A DNA stretch of 64,000 nt from Sediminicola sp040566555 (GCF_040566555.1 NZ_JBEWYP010000003.1:248001-312000); one strand, 5' to 3'; shown: positions 42,557-51,246, numbered from the stretch's first letter. Translations and numbers: made by a program. The notes: generated by a model from the sequence alone, not told the origin.

Positions 42557-43756
42557 ATGAACCAACCTTCTTCACCTTTTAGCAAGCAACAATTACTGCC
42601 ACAAGAAGAAACTTTAGAAGTTTTAAGACAAAAAGGAGAACTCTATATTGGGATTCCCAAGGAAAACCAATTCCAGGAAAAACGTATTTGTTTAACCCCA
42701 GATGCCGTAAATGCCATTACCGCACATGGACATAGGGTATTAATAGAATCCGGAGCAGGAGAAGGAGCCAATTATTCAGATATAGATTACACCAATGCCG
42801 GAGGCGAAATCACCAGGGACACCAAGAAAGTATTTTCCTGTCCCCTTATCCTTAAGGTAGAACCACCTACCCACTCCGAAATACAACTATTAAATCCGCA
42901 GGCAACCATTATTTCTGCCCTGCAGATAAAAACACAATCCAAAAAATATTTTGAGGAACTGGCCAAGAAAAGGGTCACTGCCATTGCATTTGAGTACATC
43001 TTGGATGATGATGGGAAATACCCGGCCGTACGGTCATTAAGTGAAATTGCTGGAATATCGTCTGTTTTGGTAGCTTCCGAAATTATGGCTGCCACCAATA
43101 AAGGTAATGGCCTTATGTTTGGCAACATCAGTGGGGTTCCCCCTGTTGAAGTGGTTATTATAGGTGCTGGCACGGTAGGGGAATTTGCTGCCAGATCTGC
43201 CATTGGCTTGGGGGCCAATGTAAAGGTGTTCGACAACTCCATTACCAAGCTCCGAAACATACAGACCCATTTAAGACAAACGGTCTATACCTCTACCATA
43301 CAGCCTAAAAATCTTCTAAAGGCCTTAAAACGCTGTGATGTAGCCATTGGAGCTACCCGTGGAAAGGACAGGTCTCCTATTGTGGTCACCAGTACCATGG
43401 TGGAGCACATGAAAAAAGGGGCCGTCATCATTGATGTGAGTATTGATATGGGCGGGTGTTTTGAAACCAGTGAAATAACCACGCACGATAAGCCAACCAG
43501 AGAAAAATTTGGCGTCATCCATTATGGGGTACCCAATATCCCTTCCAGATATCCAAAAACATCTTCTATTTCCATCAGTAATATCTTTACGCCCTATCTT
43601 TTGAAAATAGGGGAAGACGGTGGACTTGAAAATTCCTTGAGATTTGATAAAGGACTAAGAAATGGCCTATATTTGTACCACGGTATTTTGACCAACAAAT
43701 CGGTTGGGGAATGGTATGACCTTTCTTATAGCGATATCAATTTTCTTATTTTTTAG
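42557..43756 (+). CDS. ald: alanine dehydrogenase
   Basis: A 399-aa NAD-dependent enzyme of the alanine dehydrogenase/pyridine nucleotide transhydrogenase family that interconverts alanine and pyruvate plus ammonia. Evidence is the N-terminal IGIPKENQFQEKRICLTP, the substrate region GHRVLIESGAGEGANYSD, the Rossmann motif VVIIGAGTVGEFAARSA (about residues 197-213) and MGGCFETSEITTHDKPT near the C-terminus. The usual GxxG NAD motif is intact. An extra N-terminal 25 residues precede the domain. It is followed after 3 bases by the DUF4258 gene. Confidence 0.92.
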   Translation: MNQPSSPFSKQQLLPQEETLEVLRQKGELYIGIPKENQFQEKRICLTPDAVNAITAHGHRVLIESGAGEGANYSDIDYTNAGGEITRDTKKVFSCPLILKVEPPTHSEIQLLNPQATIISALQIKTQSKKYFEELAKKRVTAIAFEYILDDDGKYPAVRSLSEIAGISSVLVASEIMAATNKGNGLMFGNISGVPPVEVVIIGAGTVGEFAARSAIGLGANVKVFDNSITKLRNIQTHLRQTVYTSTIQPKNLLKALKRCDVAIGATRGKDRSPIVVTSTMVEHMKKGAVIIDVSIDMGGCFETSEITTHDKPTREKFGVIHYGVPNIPSRYPKTSSISISNIFTPYLLKIGEDGGLENSLRFDKGLRNGLYLYHGILTNKSVGEWYDLSYSDINFLIF

Positions 43757-43759
43757 TGT

Positions 43760-44143
43760 ATGGCATTTTTAAAACGACTCGGCTTCTTTTTGGTCGGTCT
43801 TTCTATTGGAATAGTATTTCTTACCTTCTTTTTTAAGAAAAAAACGGAAGAAACAGGAACATCTTTCTGTTATTTTCCAAACTGTAGGGTTTTAAAGGAC
43901 TTAAGGTCCAAACCTATTGCGTATTCCGAGGACATTAACGAACTCTTAGCGTCCAATAAACTAGACACTTTGGATATCGAAACCTTTTTTAGGGATGGGG
44001 ATATAGATTTTGGAAAAAGCAATGCGAAGGCTGTACCATGCAGAACTTATGTTATAGAAGGCGCTATAAAAGAGAAAAAGGCAATTTTAGAAGTTAAAAA
44101 TTGCCCTTCAAAGGTTCTAGTGGAACGGATTACCCAGTTCTAA
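43760..44143 (+). CDS. DUF4258-like protein with N-terminal membrane helix
   Basis: A 127-aa protein with one N-terminal membrane anchor (about residues 6-25) and a small alpha/beta domain that ends CRTYVIEGAIKEKKAILEVKNCPSKVLVERI, seen here in its characteristic parts YVIEGAI and ILEVKNCPS. This resembles DUF4258, found in small proteins of unknown function. It has two to four cysteines (FCYFPNCRV, PCRTY). It starts 4 bases after ald and is probably co-transcribed. Confidence 0.7.
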   Translation: MAFLKRLGFFLVGLSIGIVFLTFFFKKKTEETGTSFCYFPNCRVLKDLRSKPIAYSEDINELLASNKLDTLDIETFFRDGDIDFGKSNAKAVPCRTYVIEGAIKEKKAILEVKNCPSKVLVERITQF

Positions 44144-44165
44144 AATTCAACTGGTTCTCCTAGAT

Positions 44166-45332
44166 TTATATTTTTCTACGCGTACGCTCCTTTTTCAATA
44201 AGGTAAGCTCTCTTGTAGTCTGTCCTGATACAGAGGTATTTTCTTCTGCCCTTCGTATAAGGTAGGGCATTACATCCCTTACCGGTCCGAATGGCAGGTA
44301 TTTGGCTACATTGTACCCATGTGCAGCCAGATTAAAGGAGATATTATCGCTCATACCATATAATTGGCCAAACCAAATATTGGGATCATTATGGGCAATG
44401 CTGTTTTTGTCCATGAGCTCCATTAATTTATAACAGCTCAATTCGTTATGGGTTCCCGAGAAGAGGGCAATAACGTCCAGATGCTCTACAATATATTCTA
44501 TGGCAGCATCAAAATTCTCATCTGTGGCTTTTTTGGATTCACAAATAGGTGTAGGATAACCTTTCTCCTCTGCCCTATCGTTCTCCTTTTCCATATAGGC
44601 TCCACGAACCACTTTAAACCCTATTTTAAAATTCTCTTCTTTGGCCTTTTGGTGTAGTTTCTTCAAATAATCCATCCTATCCCAACGGTACATTTGCAAA
44701 GTGTTGAAGACAATAGGTTTTTCTTTGTTGTATTTTACCATCATATCCTCAACCAGACTATCTGCAGCATCCTGCATCCAGCTTTCTTCCCCATCAATCA
44801 AAAGGGCCACATCCATATCATGCGCCTTTTTACATACCTTATCAAATCTGTTGATGATACGTTGCCATTCTTGGTTTTCAGCTTCCGTTAAGGTTTTTCC
44901 CTCCCCTATTTTTTGGTAGATCGCAAAGCGACCAAAAGCGGTAGGCTTAAAAACTGCATACGGAATCCCCTCTTTCTCTTTTACAAAATTGAGGATTTCC
45001 ATTATTTTCTCGTAGGCAAAATCAAATTGGTTTTCCACGTCCTTTCCTTCAACGGAATAGTCCAATACCGATGAAACCCCTTTTTGGTGCATTTTTTCAA
45101 TAAGCGGTAAACAATCCTGTTCATTGACACCGCCGCAAAAATGGTCAAATACCGTAGCTCGTATCAATCCTTCCACAGGCAAATGGGCCTTTATGGCAAA
45201 ATTAGTAACAGCAGAGCCAATTCTCACCAATGGTTCATTGGCAATCATCTTAAATAAAAAATAGGCTCTCTCCAATTCGGAGTCTGTTTTTAATGCAAAA
45301 GCCGTTGCGGTATTTTCAAAAATTTGATCCAT
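44166..45332 (-). CDS. proline dehydrogenase
   Basis: A 388-aa FAD-dependent TIM-barrel enzyme of the PRODH/PutA family that oxidises proline to pyrroline-5-carboxylate. Key segments are VFKPTAFGRFAIYQKIG, LLIDGEESWMQDAADSLVEDMM, VVRGAYMEKENDRA and the FAD/substrate-binding C-terminus YLIRRAEENTS. The start is ATG 45330-45332 (MDQIFENTATAFALK), in preference to an upstream TTG. It is monofunctional, with no P5C dehydrogenase domain. A perfect -7 box lies 23 bases upstream. Confidence 0.93.
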   Translation of the reverse strand: MDQIFENTATAFALKTDSELERAYFLFKMIANEPLVRIGSAVTNFAIKAHLPVEGLIRATVFDHFCGGVNEQDCLPLIEKMHQKGVSSVLDYSVEGKDVENQFDFAYEKIMEILNFVKEKEGIPYAVFKPTAFGRFAIYQKIGEGKTLTEAENQEWQRIINRFDKVCKKAHDMDVALLIDGEESWMQDAADSLVEDMMVKYNKEKPIVFNTLQMYRWDRMDYLKKLHQKAKEENFKIGFKVVRGAYMEKENDRAEEKGYPTPICESKKATDENFDAAIEYIVEHLDVIALFSGTHNELSCYKLMELMDKNSIAHNDPNIWFGQLYGMSDNISFNLAAHGYNVAKYLPFGPVRDVMPYLIRRAEENTSVSGQTTRELTLLKKERTRRKI

Positions 45333-45354
45333 TATTGTCAATTTCGTAATGGGC

Positions 45355-45362
45355 CAAATATA
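45355..45362 (-). promoter_or_regulatory. -7 promoter element of proline dehydrogenase
   Basis: Reads TATATTTG on the minus strand, a perfect TAnnTTTG. Confidence 0.55.
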
Positions 45363-45426
45363 AGTACAGAATATTTATTTTATCTATAAAAATAGCCTTT
45401 ATTTTGTCTTTTTCAATACGCTCAGA

Positions 45427-46488
45427 ATGAAGTCGATATCCAGTGATTCCTACGCCGTACATTTCAACGAAAACGCTTTTAAGGCATTAAACAAGCACTT
45501 AAAGGGTGCTGATTATTCCAAAATTTTCATCTTGGTAGATGAAAACACCCATAATCTTTGCCTGCCCCAGTTTATGGCAGAAATAGAGGGAGATTATGTT
45601 TACGAGATCATTGAAATAGAAGCGGGGGAAATCCATAAGAATCTGGAGACCTGTACTCAGGTTTGGGAAGCCATGTCCGAATTGGATGCAGACCGTAAAA
45701 GTCTAATGATCAATTTAGGAGGTGGGGTCATAACCGATATGGGCGGATTTATAGCCTCCTGTTTTAAAAGGGGCATCCATTTTATTAATGTGCCCACTAC
45801 CCTATTATCTATGGTAGACGCCTCTGTAGGAGGTAAAACCGGAATAGACCTGGGAGCTATAAAAAATCAGATTGGTGTTATCAACCAGCCACAGATGGTA
45901 CTGGTGGTGTCCCAATTTTTAAATACCCTGGAGGAAAGACAACTTCAAAGCGGGTTTGCCGAAATGTTGAAACACGGCCTTATCAAGGAAAAAAAGTATT
46001 GGGAAGAACTTAAATTACTTTCCAATTTTGATACTATGGATGAATTCATCTATCATTCCGTACAAATAAAAAATGAAGTCGTACTACAGGATCCTACAGA
46101 GCAAAACATAAGAAAGATCTTGAATTTCGGTCATACCCTTGGGCATGCCATAGAATCCTATTTCCTGGAGAGCTCATCACATGAGACCCTTTTACACGGG
46201 GAGGCCATAGCTGTAGGGATGATTATGGAAGCGTTTTTATCCAAAGAACTGACAGGGCTATCGGAAAAGGAACTGGAAGATATTAAGACCACCTTTCTTA
46301 AAAGGTATAAAAAAGTAGCTTTCACTGAAGAAGATATACAAGCCATCTTGGGTTTAATGAAGTTTGACAAAAAGAACTCCCATGGCAATATCAATTTTGT
46401 GCTCTTAGAATCTATCGGAAACCCTGTTATTGACATAAAAATACCTAACGATTTGTATATCAAGGCATTTGATTACTACAAAGATTAA
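45427..46488 (+). CDS. aroB: 3-dehydroquinate synthase
   Basis: It converts DAHP to 3-dehydroquinate in the shikimate pathway, using NAD and a metal ion. The 353-aa protein shows the NAD site INLGGGVITDMGGFIAS, PTTLLSMVDASVGGKTGID, the metal ligands in GFAEMLKHGLI and NFGHTLGHAIESYF, and HGEAIAVGM. The length and motif order are normal. It is divergent from proline dehydrogenase. Confidence 0.96.
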   Translation: MKSISSDSYAVHFNENAFKALNKHLKGADYSKIFILVDENTHNLCLPQFMAEIEGDYVYEIIEIEAGEIHKNLETCTQVWEAMSELDADRKSLMINLGGGVITDMGGFIASCFKRGIHFINVPTTLLSMVDASVGGKTGIDLGAIKNQIGVINQPQMVLVVSQFLNTLEERQLQSGFAEMLKHGLIKEKKYWEELKLLSNFDTMDEFIYHSVQIKNEVVLQDPTEQNIRKILNFGHTLGHAIESYFLESSSHETLLHGEAIAVGMIMEAFLSKELTGLSEKELEDIKTTFLKRYKKVAFTEEDIQAILGLMKFDKKNSHGNINFVLLESIGNPVIDIKIPNDLYIKAFDYYKD

Positions 46489-46555
46489 TGCCTACACCTA
46501 CTTAAAAGGGTGGTTTTACAACTCTTTCAGTTGCGTAACGAATAAATAACATAGC

Positions 46556-46577
46556 TTAGGATAAGAAACCATCCTAA
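46556..46577. repeat. inverted repeat in leader of the 108-aa gene
   Basis: TTAGGAT and ATCCTAA form 7-bp arms around an 8-base spacer and end 10 bases before the ATG at 46588. It may be an operator or an mRNA hairpin that limits translation. Confidence 0.35.
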
Positions 46578-46587
46578 AAACCAAACT

Positions 46588-46914
46588 ATGATACGCCGAC
46601 TAGTAGACTACAAAAAACTGGACCATCAAGTAGCCAACCTTCTTATTGAAAAATATCCCCACGGATATGGAGATAGTGATATTATCTCCTTTAAGAACAT
46701 GCATGGTGAAATTGTGGAAGCCGTTGAAGTAAAAACCAATGACACCCTTTATCTTGTTAAGATCAGTAAGTGTTTAGCACGATTTATTGCTGAATTTGAT
46801 GATAAAATGGAAAAGGAATTAGAGATCAAGCCCATCAAACCTCAGGTTATTGCTGGAGATGAAGAAACCGAGTATGAGTACGAAGATAGGCATGAAGAAG
46901 ATTTTGACGAATAG
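46588..46914 (+). CDS. small acidic hypothetical protein
   Basis: A 108-aa soluble protein. The N-terminal 75 residues include LVDYKKLDHQVANLLIEKYPHGYGD and EAVEVKTNDTLYLVKIS. The C-terminal 25 residues are extremely acidic (GDEETEYEYEDRHEEDFDE). I do not recognise a function, and no enzyme or nucleic-acid-binding motif is visible. The composition matches its neighbours, and it is convergent with the YihY gene with only 3 bases between stops. Confidence 0.75.
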   Translation: MIRRLVDYKKLDHQVANLLIEKYPHGYGDSDIISFKNMHGEIVEAVEVKTNDTLYLVKISKCLARFIAEFDDKMEKELEIKPIKPQVIAGDEETEYEYEDRHEEDFDE

Positions 46915-46917
46915 TTG

Positions 46918-47799
46918 TTATTCTTCACTAATAGCTCTTTTGTTTGGCCCTACCTTTTCATTGCGATAAGTAGCGTATTGATAGGTAAATTCTGCACCAA
47001 AAAATATGATGATACAGGTATAGTATACCCACAACAAGATTAAAACTACCGAAGAGGCCCCTCCATATACGGATGTTGGATCACTTTTGGTAAAATAAAA
47101 TCCTAAAAGGTACTCGCCTAACAAAAAAAGGATGGTGGTGAGTCCGGCTCCGTAGAAAGTAGTTTTCCATCGGATCTCAATATCCGGCAACCATTTGAAA
47201 ATAGCTCCAAACAAGCCCGTAATAATACCAAAGGAAAGAAGGAAGCTCACAATATCTGCAAATATGGCCGCAATATAAGGTGCTATTTGCCCTATATATT
47301 CACTCATAACATTCAATAGGACGGACAGCACCAAGGAGACCAAAAATAAAAATCCCAAGACCAAGACCATTCCAAAAGAAATCAATCTGTCCACCAACGT
47401 TTTTATATATCCTTCTTTTTTTGATTTCACATGCCAAATAGCGTTCATGGTCTTTTTTAATTGAACAAAAACAGCGGTTGCACCAAAAAGCAGCATGGCA
47501 ACTCCAAGAATAACACCAAAAGTACTACTTTGGTTGAGGGTAGCATTGGCAATCATTGCTTCTATAGCCTCGGACACCCCTTCCCCTATCAATCCGCCTA
47601 ACTTTTCTACGATTCTTCCCCTCACAGCATCCACACCGAAAAAATACCCAGAAATGGTAACAACGATCATTAATAAGGAAGGAAGTGAAAATAAAGTGTA
47701 GTACGCAATAATGGCACTTTTACCAAATGGATCGTCCTTATACCATGCAGCAAATGTTTTTTTTAATAGGGAAAAGAAAATCTGTACGCTATCACTCAT
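46918..47799 (-). CDS. YihY/BrkB-type inner membrane protein
   Basis: A 293-aa polytopic membrane protein of the YihY family, formerly called ribonuclease BN by error. Six membrane helices are predicted. Family segments are AIIAYYTLFSLPSLLMIVV, GGLIGEGVSEAIEAM and VYGGASSVVLILLWVYYTCIIIFFGAEFT toward the end (seen in its parts). Transport function is unproven. Its ATG overlaps the dinB-like gene stop as TAATG. Confidence 0.9.
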   Translation of the reverse strand: MSDSVQIFFSLLKKTFAAWYKDDPFGKSAIIAYYTLFSLPSLLMIVVTISGYFFGVDAVRGRIVEKLGGLIGEGVSEAIEAMIANATLNQSSTFGVILGVAMLLFGATAVFVQLKKTMNAIWHVKSKKEGYIKTLVDRLISFGMVLVLGFLFLVSLVLSVLLNVMSEYIGQIAPYIAAIFADIVSFLLSFGIITGLFGAIFKWLPDIEIRWKTTFYGAGLTTILFLLGEYLLGFYFTKSDPTSVYGGASSVVLILLWVYYTCIIIFFGAEFTYQYATYRNEKVGPNKRAISEE

Positions 47800-48314
47800 T
47801 ATAAATATCGGTTCTCAATAATGGCCTGATGGTGTTTCTGATGTCCAGAAATAATTAATCCGGCTGCCCCAACACTCATTTTAGCACTGCTGGCCATTCC
47901 AGTTCTTTTTAACCCCTCTTCTTCAAAGGTTTCGAATAATGCAATGGTAGATTGCCTTACGGCCTTAAATTCTTTTATAATACTTTCTCTAGTGCGCTTA
48001 TTGGCTTTGGAAGCAGGCACATATTCATCTTGGTCGAATCCAGGTAAGGGCGTTTTATCATTTCTATAAAAACGCAAGGCCCTATATTGAAAAACCCGCT
48101 CGGTATCAATCAAATGCACCAAAACCTCTAAAATGGTCCATTTTCCAACTCCATAAGCATACGTTAATTTCTCTTCAGGAATGTTCTTTATTTGGTTCAC
48201 AAATTGATCCATACCTGTTTTCAATCCGTCCATTAATTCTACATCCCCTAAGGCCTCTATATAGGGTTGGTAATAAGAATTGTAATCTGTAGTGCTTAAA
48301 TCTGTTGTCCTCAT
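47799..48314 (-). CDS. DinB-family metal-dependent protein
   Basis: A 171-aa four-helix-bundle protein of the DinB/YfiT superfamily. Metal-binding histidines are seen in VLVHLIDTERVF and in SGHQKHHQAI. Some members act as thiol-dependent transferases with bacillithiol or mycothiol, but the substrate here is unknown. The start is ATG 48312-48314 (MRTTDLSTTDYN), because the in-frame ATG at 48341 lies inside the terminator hairpin of the preceding lrp gene. It is coupled to yihY. Confidence 0.85.
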   Translation of the reverse strand: MRTTDLSTTDYNSYYQPYIEALGDVELMDGLKTGMDQFVNQIKNIPEEKLTYAYGVGKWTILEVLVHLIDTERVFQYRALRFYRNDKTPLPGFDQDEYVPASKANKRTRESIIKEFKAVRQSTIALFETFEEEGLKRTGMASSAKMSVGAAGLIISGHQKHHQAIIENRYL

Positions 48315-48320
48315 TGTATA

Positions 48321-48357
48321 AAAATAAAAAATCCCAATCAAAGGTAATGATTGGGAT
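48321..48357 (-). terminator. terminator after the Lrp-type gene
   Basis: On the minus strand a perfect 9-bp stem ATCCCAATC / GATTGGGAT with a 9-base loop is followed by TTTTTTATTTTT. Confidence 0.88.
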
Positions 48358-48379
48358 GGTTAATAAGATTTAAAATTCG

Positions 48380-48859
48380 TTATAGCTCGTTGAAAATAGT
48401 GTGCATCAAACGTTTCTTATCATTAATGCTTTCTTCCAATGAAATCATAGTTTCAGTTCTGCTAATACCATCAATATCATCAATTTTGAAAATGATATTT
48501 TTAGCGTGGTTCGTATCCTTTGCCCTGATTTTACAGAAAATATTAAATTTTCCGGTGGTAATGTGTGCTACAGTTACAAAAGGAATTTGACTCAAACGCT
48601 CCAAGACAAATTTTGTTTGATGTGTTTTTTCCAAGAATATACCTACATATGCAATAAAGGCATACCCCAATTTGACATAATCCAAGGTTAATGATGAACC
48701 CTTGATTATTCCTGCTTCTTCCATTTTCTTCACCCTAACATGTACAGTACCTGCTGAGATCAATAATTTTTTTGCTATATCTGTGAATGGAGTTCTGGTA
48801 TTGTCTATAAGCATGTCCAGAATCTGGTGATCTATTTCGTCTAATTTAACTTTACTCAT
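48380..48859 (-). CDS. Lrp/AsnC family transcriptional regulator
   Basis: A 159-aa regulator with an N-terminal winged HTH (LDEIDHQILDMLIDNTRTPFTDIAKKL, STVHVRVKKMEE-like SAGTVHVRVKKM) and a C-terminal RAM/AsnC effector domain (about residues 65-150, VTVAHITTGKFNIFCKI). Such proteins respond to amino acids and often form octamers. The start is ATG 48857-48859, since an upstream ATG overlaps the -7 promoter box. The M14 peptidase gene with a palindrome-rich promoter lies immediately upstream. A regulatory link is only a guess. Confidence 0.92.
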   Translation of the reverse strand: MSKVKLDEIDHQILDMLIDNTRTPFTDIAKKLLISAGTVHVRVKKMEEAGIIKGSSLTLDYVKLGYAFIAYVGIFLEKTHQTKFVLERLSQIPFVTVAHITTGKFNIFCKIRAKDTNHAKNIIFKIDDIDGISRTETMISLEESINDKKRLMHTIFNEL

Positions 48860-48877
48860 TGGTGTAAATATTTTGAG

Positions 48878-48885
48878 CAAAAATA
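48878..48885 (-). promoter_or_regulatory. -7 promoter element of Lrp-type gene
   Basis: Reads TATTTTTG on the minus strand, a perfect TAnnTTTG, 19 bases before the chosen ATG. Confidence 0.6.
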
Positions 48886-48973
48886 GAAAATAAAGGAATT
48901 AAATGTAATAAATAATCTATTTTTTTAAGAAAATCATAACGATTTGTATATTTCAAACGATTTCATTCAATTT

Positions 48974-50083
48974 TTATCTTATAGAATTCATTAGTTTTTT
49001 ATTGGATTTTACGATTTCCGCATCATTTTCCTCGAGACAATTATACGTTTTATGTCCAAAATAGTCACCAAGATCGCCTGTCTTGTCAACAAACGGCATA
49101 AATTTTATAGTGTTGGATTCTAAAACCTCTTTATAAAGGATACCTAAATCCGAATTTTTGGGAAGGTGGGGCACTACTTGGTCCACATTTTTAATTAAGA
49201 TATCGTAAAACAATTTGCTGTTTTCCGGAATTTCCAAGTACATATGCTGGGGATATTGTTCTATCTCCGATTTTGCAATGGTCTCTACCCCTTTTAACAT
49301 GGCATAAAAAATGTACATTCTGGTATGTTCCCTTTTATAATCATCCTCAAAATGCCCTGCCTCAAAAAGTATGGTGGGTGTCCCCAACATTTGAAATGCA
49401 TCTCCCACACAATTATGGTTAAAGCTATCATCATACCGACCGACTTGTCCTGGAATCAATTTTTGAATTAAACTGTTCATAGCTGCGATCAACTGCATGC
49501 TTATTCCCCTCGTTTTAGAAATACTCCTTTCCTGATCATGGGCAGGGGACAAAAATGAAATGGTTGCTGGCTTTTGATCATTACCAACATTAAAGATGGT
49601 CCTTTGATCATGTAGGTTAAAGCAGAAGTCGGGCTCAAAAGCATCATAAACTGTTCTCAACACCTTGCTTTCTGGTTGTGACCGATCATGGGCATCCCTG
49701 TTTAAATCGACCTCATTGGCATTTATACGTGTGTATGCAGCAGCCCCATCAGGATTTAGTATGGGGATAATTTTTAAGGTACATTCCTTGAGAATTGTTT
49801 TTGCAAGATCTGAAGGTTCCTTTAAATAGTTCAATAGATCTAAAACAGCTTTGGTGGTGGTGGATTCATTTCCATGCATCTGGGACCACATCAATATTTT
49901 TTTAGGACCTGAACCAATAGTGACCATTTTAATTTTTTTCTGAAGTACAGAAAAACCTATTTCCTCTATTTTAAATTCTTTGGAGTGTAGGTTTAAAAAT
50001 TTATCAACCTCTGCATTGGTCACATATCTTCCCGTAACCGTCTTTTCCTTTATCGTTGAATAATCCAAATTAAATGGTTGCAT
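48974..50083 (-). CDS. M14-family zinc carboxypeptidase
   Basis: A 369-aa metallopeptidase of the M14 family. The zinc ligands H and E are in SQMHGNEST (H70, E73) and the third is in FCFNLHDQRTIF. The catalytic Glu is in ILFEAGHFEDDY. There is no signal peptide, so it probably acts in the cytoplasm on peptides or amidated amino acids. The family also holds deacylases (AspA/AstE type), so the substrate is open. Its promoter is overlapped by a perfect palindrome. Confidence 0.88.
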   Translation of the reverse strand: MQPFNLDYSTIKEKTVTGRYVTNAEVDKFLNLHSKEFKIEEIGFSVLQKKIKMVTIGSGPKKILMWSQMHGNESTTTKAVLDLLNYLKEPSDLAKTILKECTLKIIPILNPDGAAAYTRINANEVDLNRDAHDRSQPESKVLRTVYDAFEPDFCFNLHDQRTIFNVGNDQKPATISFLSPAHDQERSISKTRGISMQLIAAMNSLIQKLIPGQVGRYDDSFNHNCVGDAFQMLGTPTILFEAGHFEDDYKREHTRMYIFYAMLKGVETIAKSEIEQYPQHMYLEIPENSKLFYDILIKNVDQVVPHLPKNSDLGILYKEVLESNTIKFMPFVDKTGDLGDYFGHKTYNCLEENDAEIVKSNKKLMNSIR

Positions 50084-50107
50084 GTAATTCTGTCATTTAT
50101 TTGTTTA

Positions 50108-50115
50108 CAAAACTA
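50108..50115 (-). promoter_or_regulatory. -7 promoter element of M14 peptidase gene
   Basis: Reads TAGTTTTG on the minus strand, a perfect TAnnTTTG. A TTG lies 16 bases further upstream, within palindrome 1. Confidence 0.55.
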
Positions 50116-50128
50116 ACATCAAATACAA

Positions 50129-50164
50129 TTACAATTGTAAACAATAAAAATATACAATTGTATA
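50129..50164. repeat. two perfect AT-rich palindromes, operator-like
   Basis: TTACAATTGTAA (50129-50140) and TATACAATTGTATA (50151-50164) share the core TACAATTGTA. Their centres are 23 bases apart, close to two helical turns. Palindrome 1 covers the -33 region of the M14 promoter. Nothing else in the 296-base gap is as symmetrical. Confidence 0.6.
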
Positions 50165-50333
50165 CGATTTTATGTAGCATATTGTATTAATGTTGCGTTT
50201 TTGTAAACAGCTAAAATCTAACAAATAGGAAATTTGTATAGTTATATCTTAAATCTCATTATATCAATATGTTATATACTTTATTTTAAAGTCATAATTC
50301 AATTTATTATAGCAAATTAAGGGATCTGATTAC

Positions 50334-50363
50334 TTGAAGTTGAAGGGGAAATGATTACTTTTG
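50334..50363 (+). promoter_or_regulatory. promoter of second HTH gene
   Basis: TTG at 50334-50336, then TACTTTTG at 50356-50363 after 19 bases, fits the flavobacterial TTG-N17-23-TAnnTTTG consensus. It predicts a leader of about 10-15 bases. Confidence 0.65.
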
Positions 50364-50379
50364 TATTAAATATGTTACA

Positions 50380-50787
50380 ATGTTAAACCAAGATGCATTT
50401 TTAAAAAGACTTGAACTGGTGATCCAGTATTATGATCTTTCAGCCTCTGCCATGGCTGATAAAATTGGGGTTCAGCGTTCCAGTATTTCACACTTGTTAA
50501 CCGGGAGAAATAAACCGAGCTTGGAATTTGTATTAAAGATTGTCCATGCCTTTCCAGAAGTAAATCTTTATTGGTTACTTCAGGGAGAAGGTAATTTTCC
50601 TTCAAATAAAAACGAGGAGAAAGCTACCCAACTCCCTACCCCTGAAAAACCAAAAGTAAAAGAGACCTCCCAACCTCCGGTCCCAAGGTTAGATAACATT
50701 AAGAGCTCTTTAAATAAAACAGTAGAACGAATTGTTATTTTTTATTCGGATGGAAGTTTTTCATCGTACTTCGGAAATAAAGAATAG
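50380..50787 (+). CDS. short HTH (XRE-like) regulator
   Basis: A 135-aa protein with an N-terminal lambda-repressor-like HTH: RLELVIQYYDLSASAMADKIGV, then RSSISHLLTGRNKPSLEF (about residues 32-49) and FPEVNLYWLLQGEG. The C-terminal half is proline- and lysine-rich with a final IVIFYSDGSFSSY segment that may be a small ligand or dimer domain. It resembles the regulator at 38244 in layout and in the NLxWLxxGEG motif, but its middle is nearer to the common XRE pattern. Target unknown. Confidence 0.82.
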   Translation: MLNQDAFLKRLELVIQYYDLSASAMADKIGVQRSSISHLLTGRNKPSLEFVLKIVHAFPEVNLYWLLQGEGNFPSNKNEEKATQLPTPEKPKVKETSQPPVPRLDNIKSSLNKTVERIVIFYSDGSFSSYFGNKE

Positions 50788-50868
50788 TGCTCCTTTTTTC
50801 AGGGGTTTGTTTTAAAAGTTGTAAAAAGTTTCAATGGTAGATAACCGCAATTTTCTTTTCTTTGTGGT

Positions 50869-51246
50869 ATGGTTAAAAATTCATTTTACATTGTATTTTC
50901 TGTTCTCCTATGCGTGTCATGTTACCAGCCAGAGCGCAACTGTACCCAGTTTAAAGAAGGGGAATTCAGTTTTACTTCTACGGTGAACGGTGAAGAATTG
51001 ACAACTACCTTCATTCGTAAAAACGACATTGAAATCGACTATTTCCAAGGGAAGAGCGACACTTCTTCCGTAAGATGGATCAACGACTGTGAGTACATAG
51101 TGAAAAAGCTTAATCCAAAAAACATGGCAGAGGAGAAATCGGTGCATATGAAGATCCTCTCTACTACGAATGACAGCTATACCTTTGAATACAATATTGT
51201 AGGCAACAAAAAGAAATCCAGGGGAACAGCCACAAAAACAAATTAA
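50869..51246 (+). CDS. small lipoprotein, hypothetical
   Basis: A 125-aa lipoprotein with signal sequence and lipobox-like VSC (Cys about residue 18). The mature part is a beta-rich domain with two more cysteines (NCTQF, NDCEYIV), segments EFSFTSTVNGEELTTTFIRKN and a lysine-rich end. I see no enzyme motif and no topoisomerase feature, although topoisomerase IV genes lie 2 kb downstream on the other strand. Function unknown; probably an envelope protein. Confidence 0.78.
   Translation: MVKNSFYIVFSVLLCVSCYQPERNCTQFKEGEFSFTSTVNGEELTTTFIRKNDIEIDYFQGKSDTSSVRWINDCEYIVKKLNPKNMAEEKSVHMKILSTTNDSYTFEYNIVGNKKKSRGTATKTN

Noticed and set aside
48312..48341. Longer DinB-family protein from ATG 48339-48341
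   Set aside because: This start lies in the stem of the upstream gene's terminator and adds a segment foreign to the family.
50869..51246. Small lipoprotein as a topoisomerase-related gene
   Set aside because: It lies 2 kb from parC but has a lipoprotein signal and no topoisomerase motif. Proximity is the only link.
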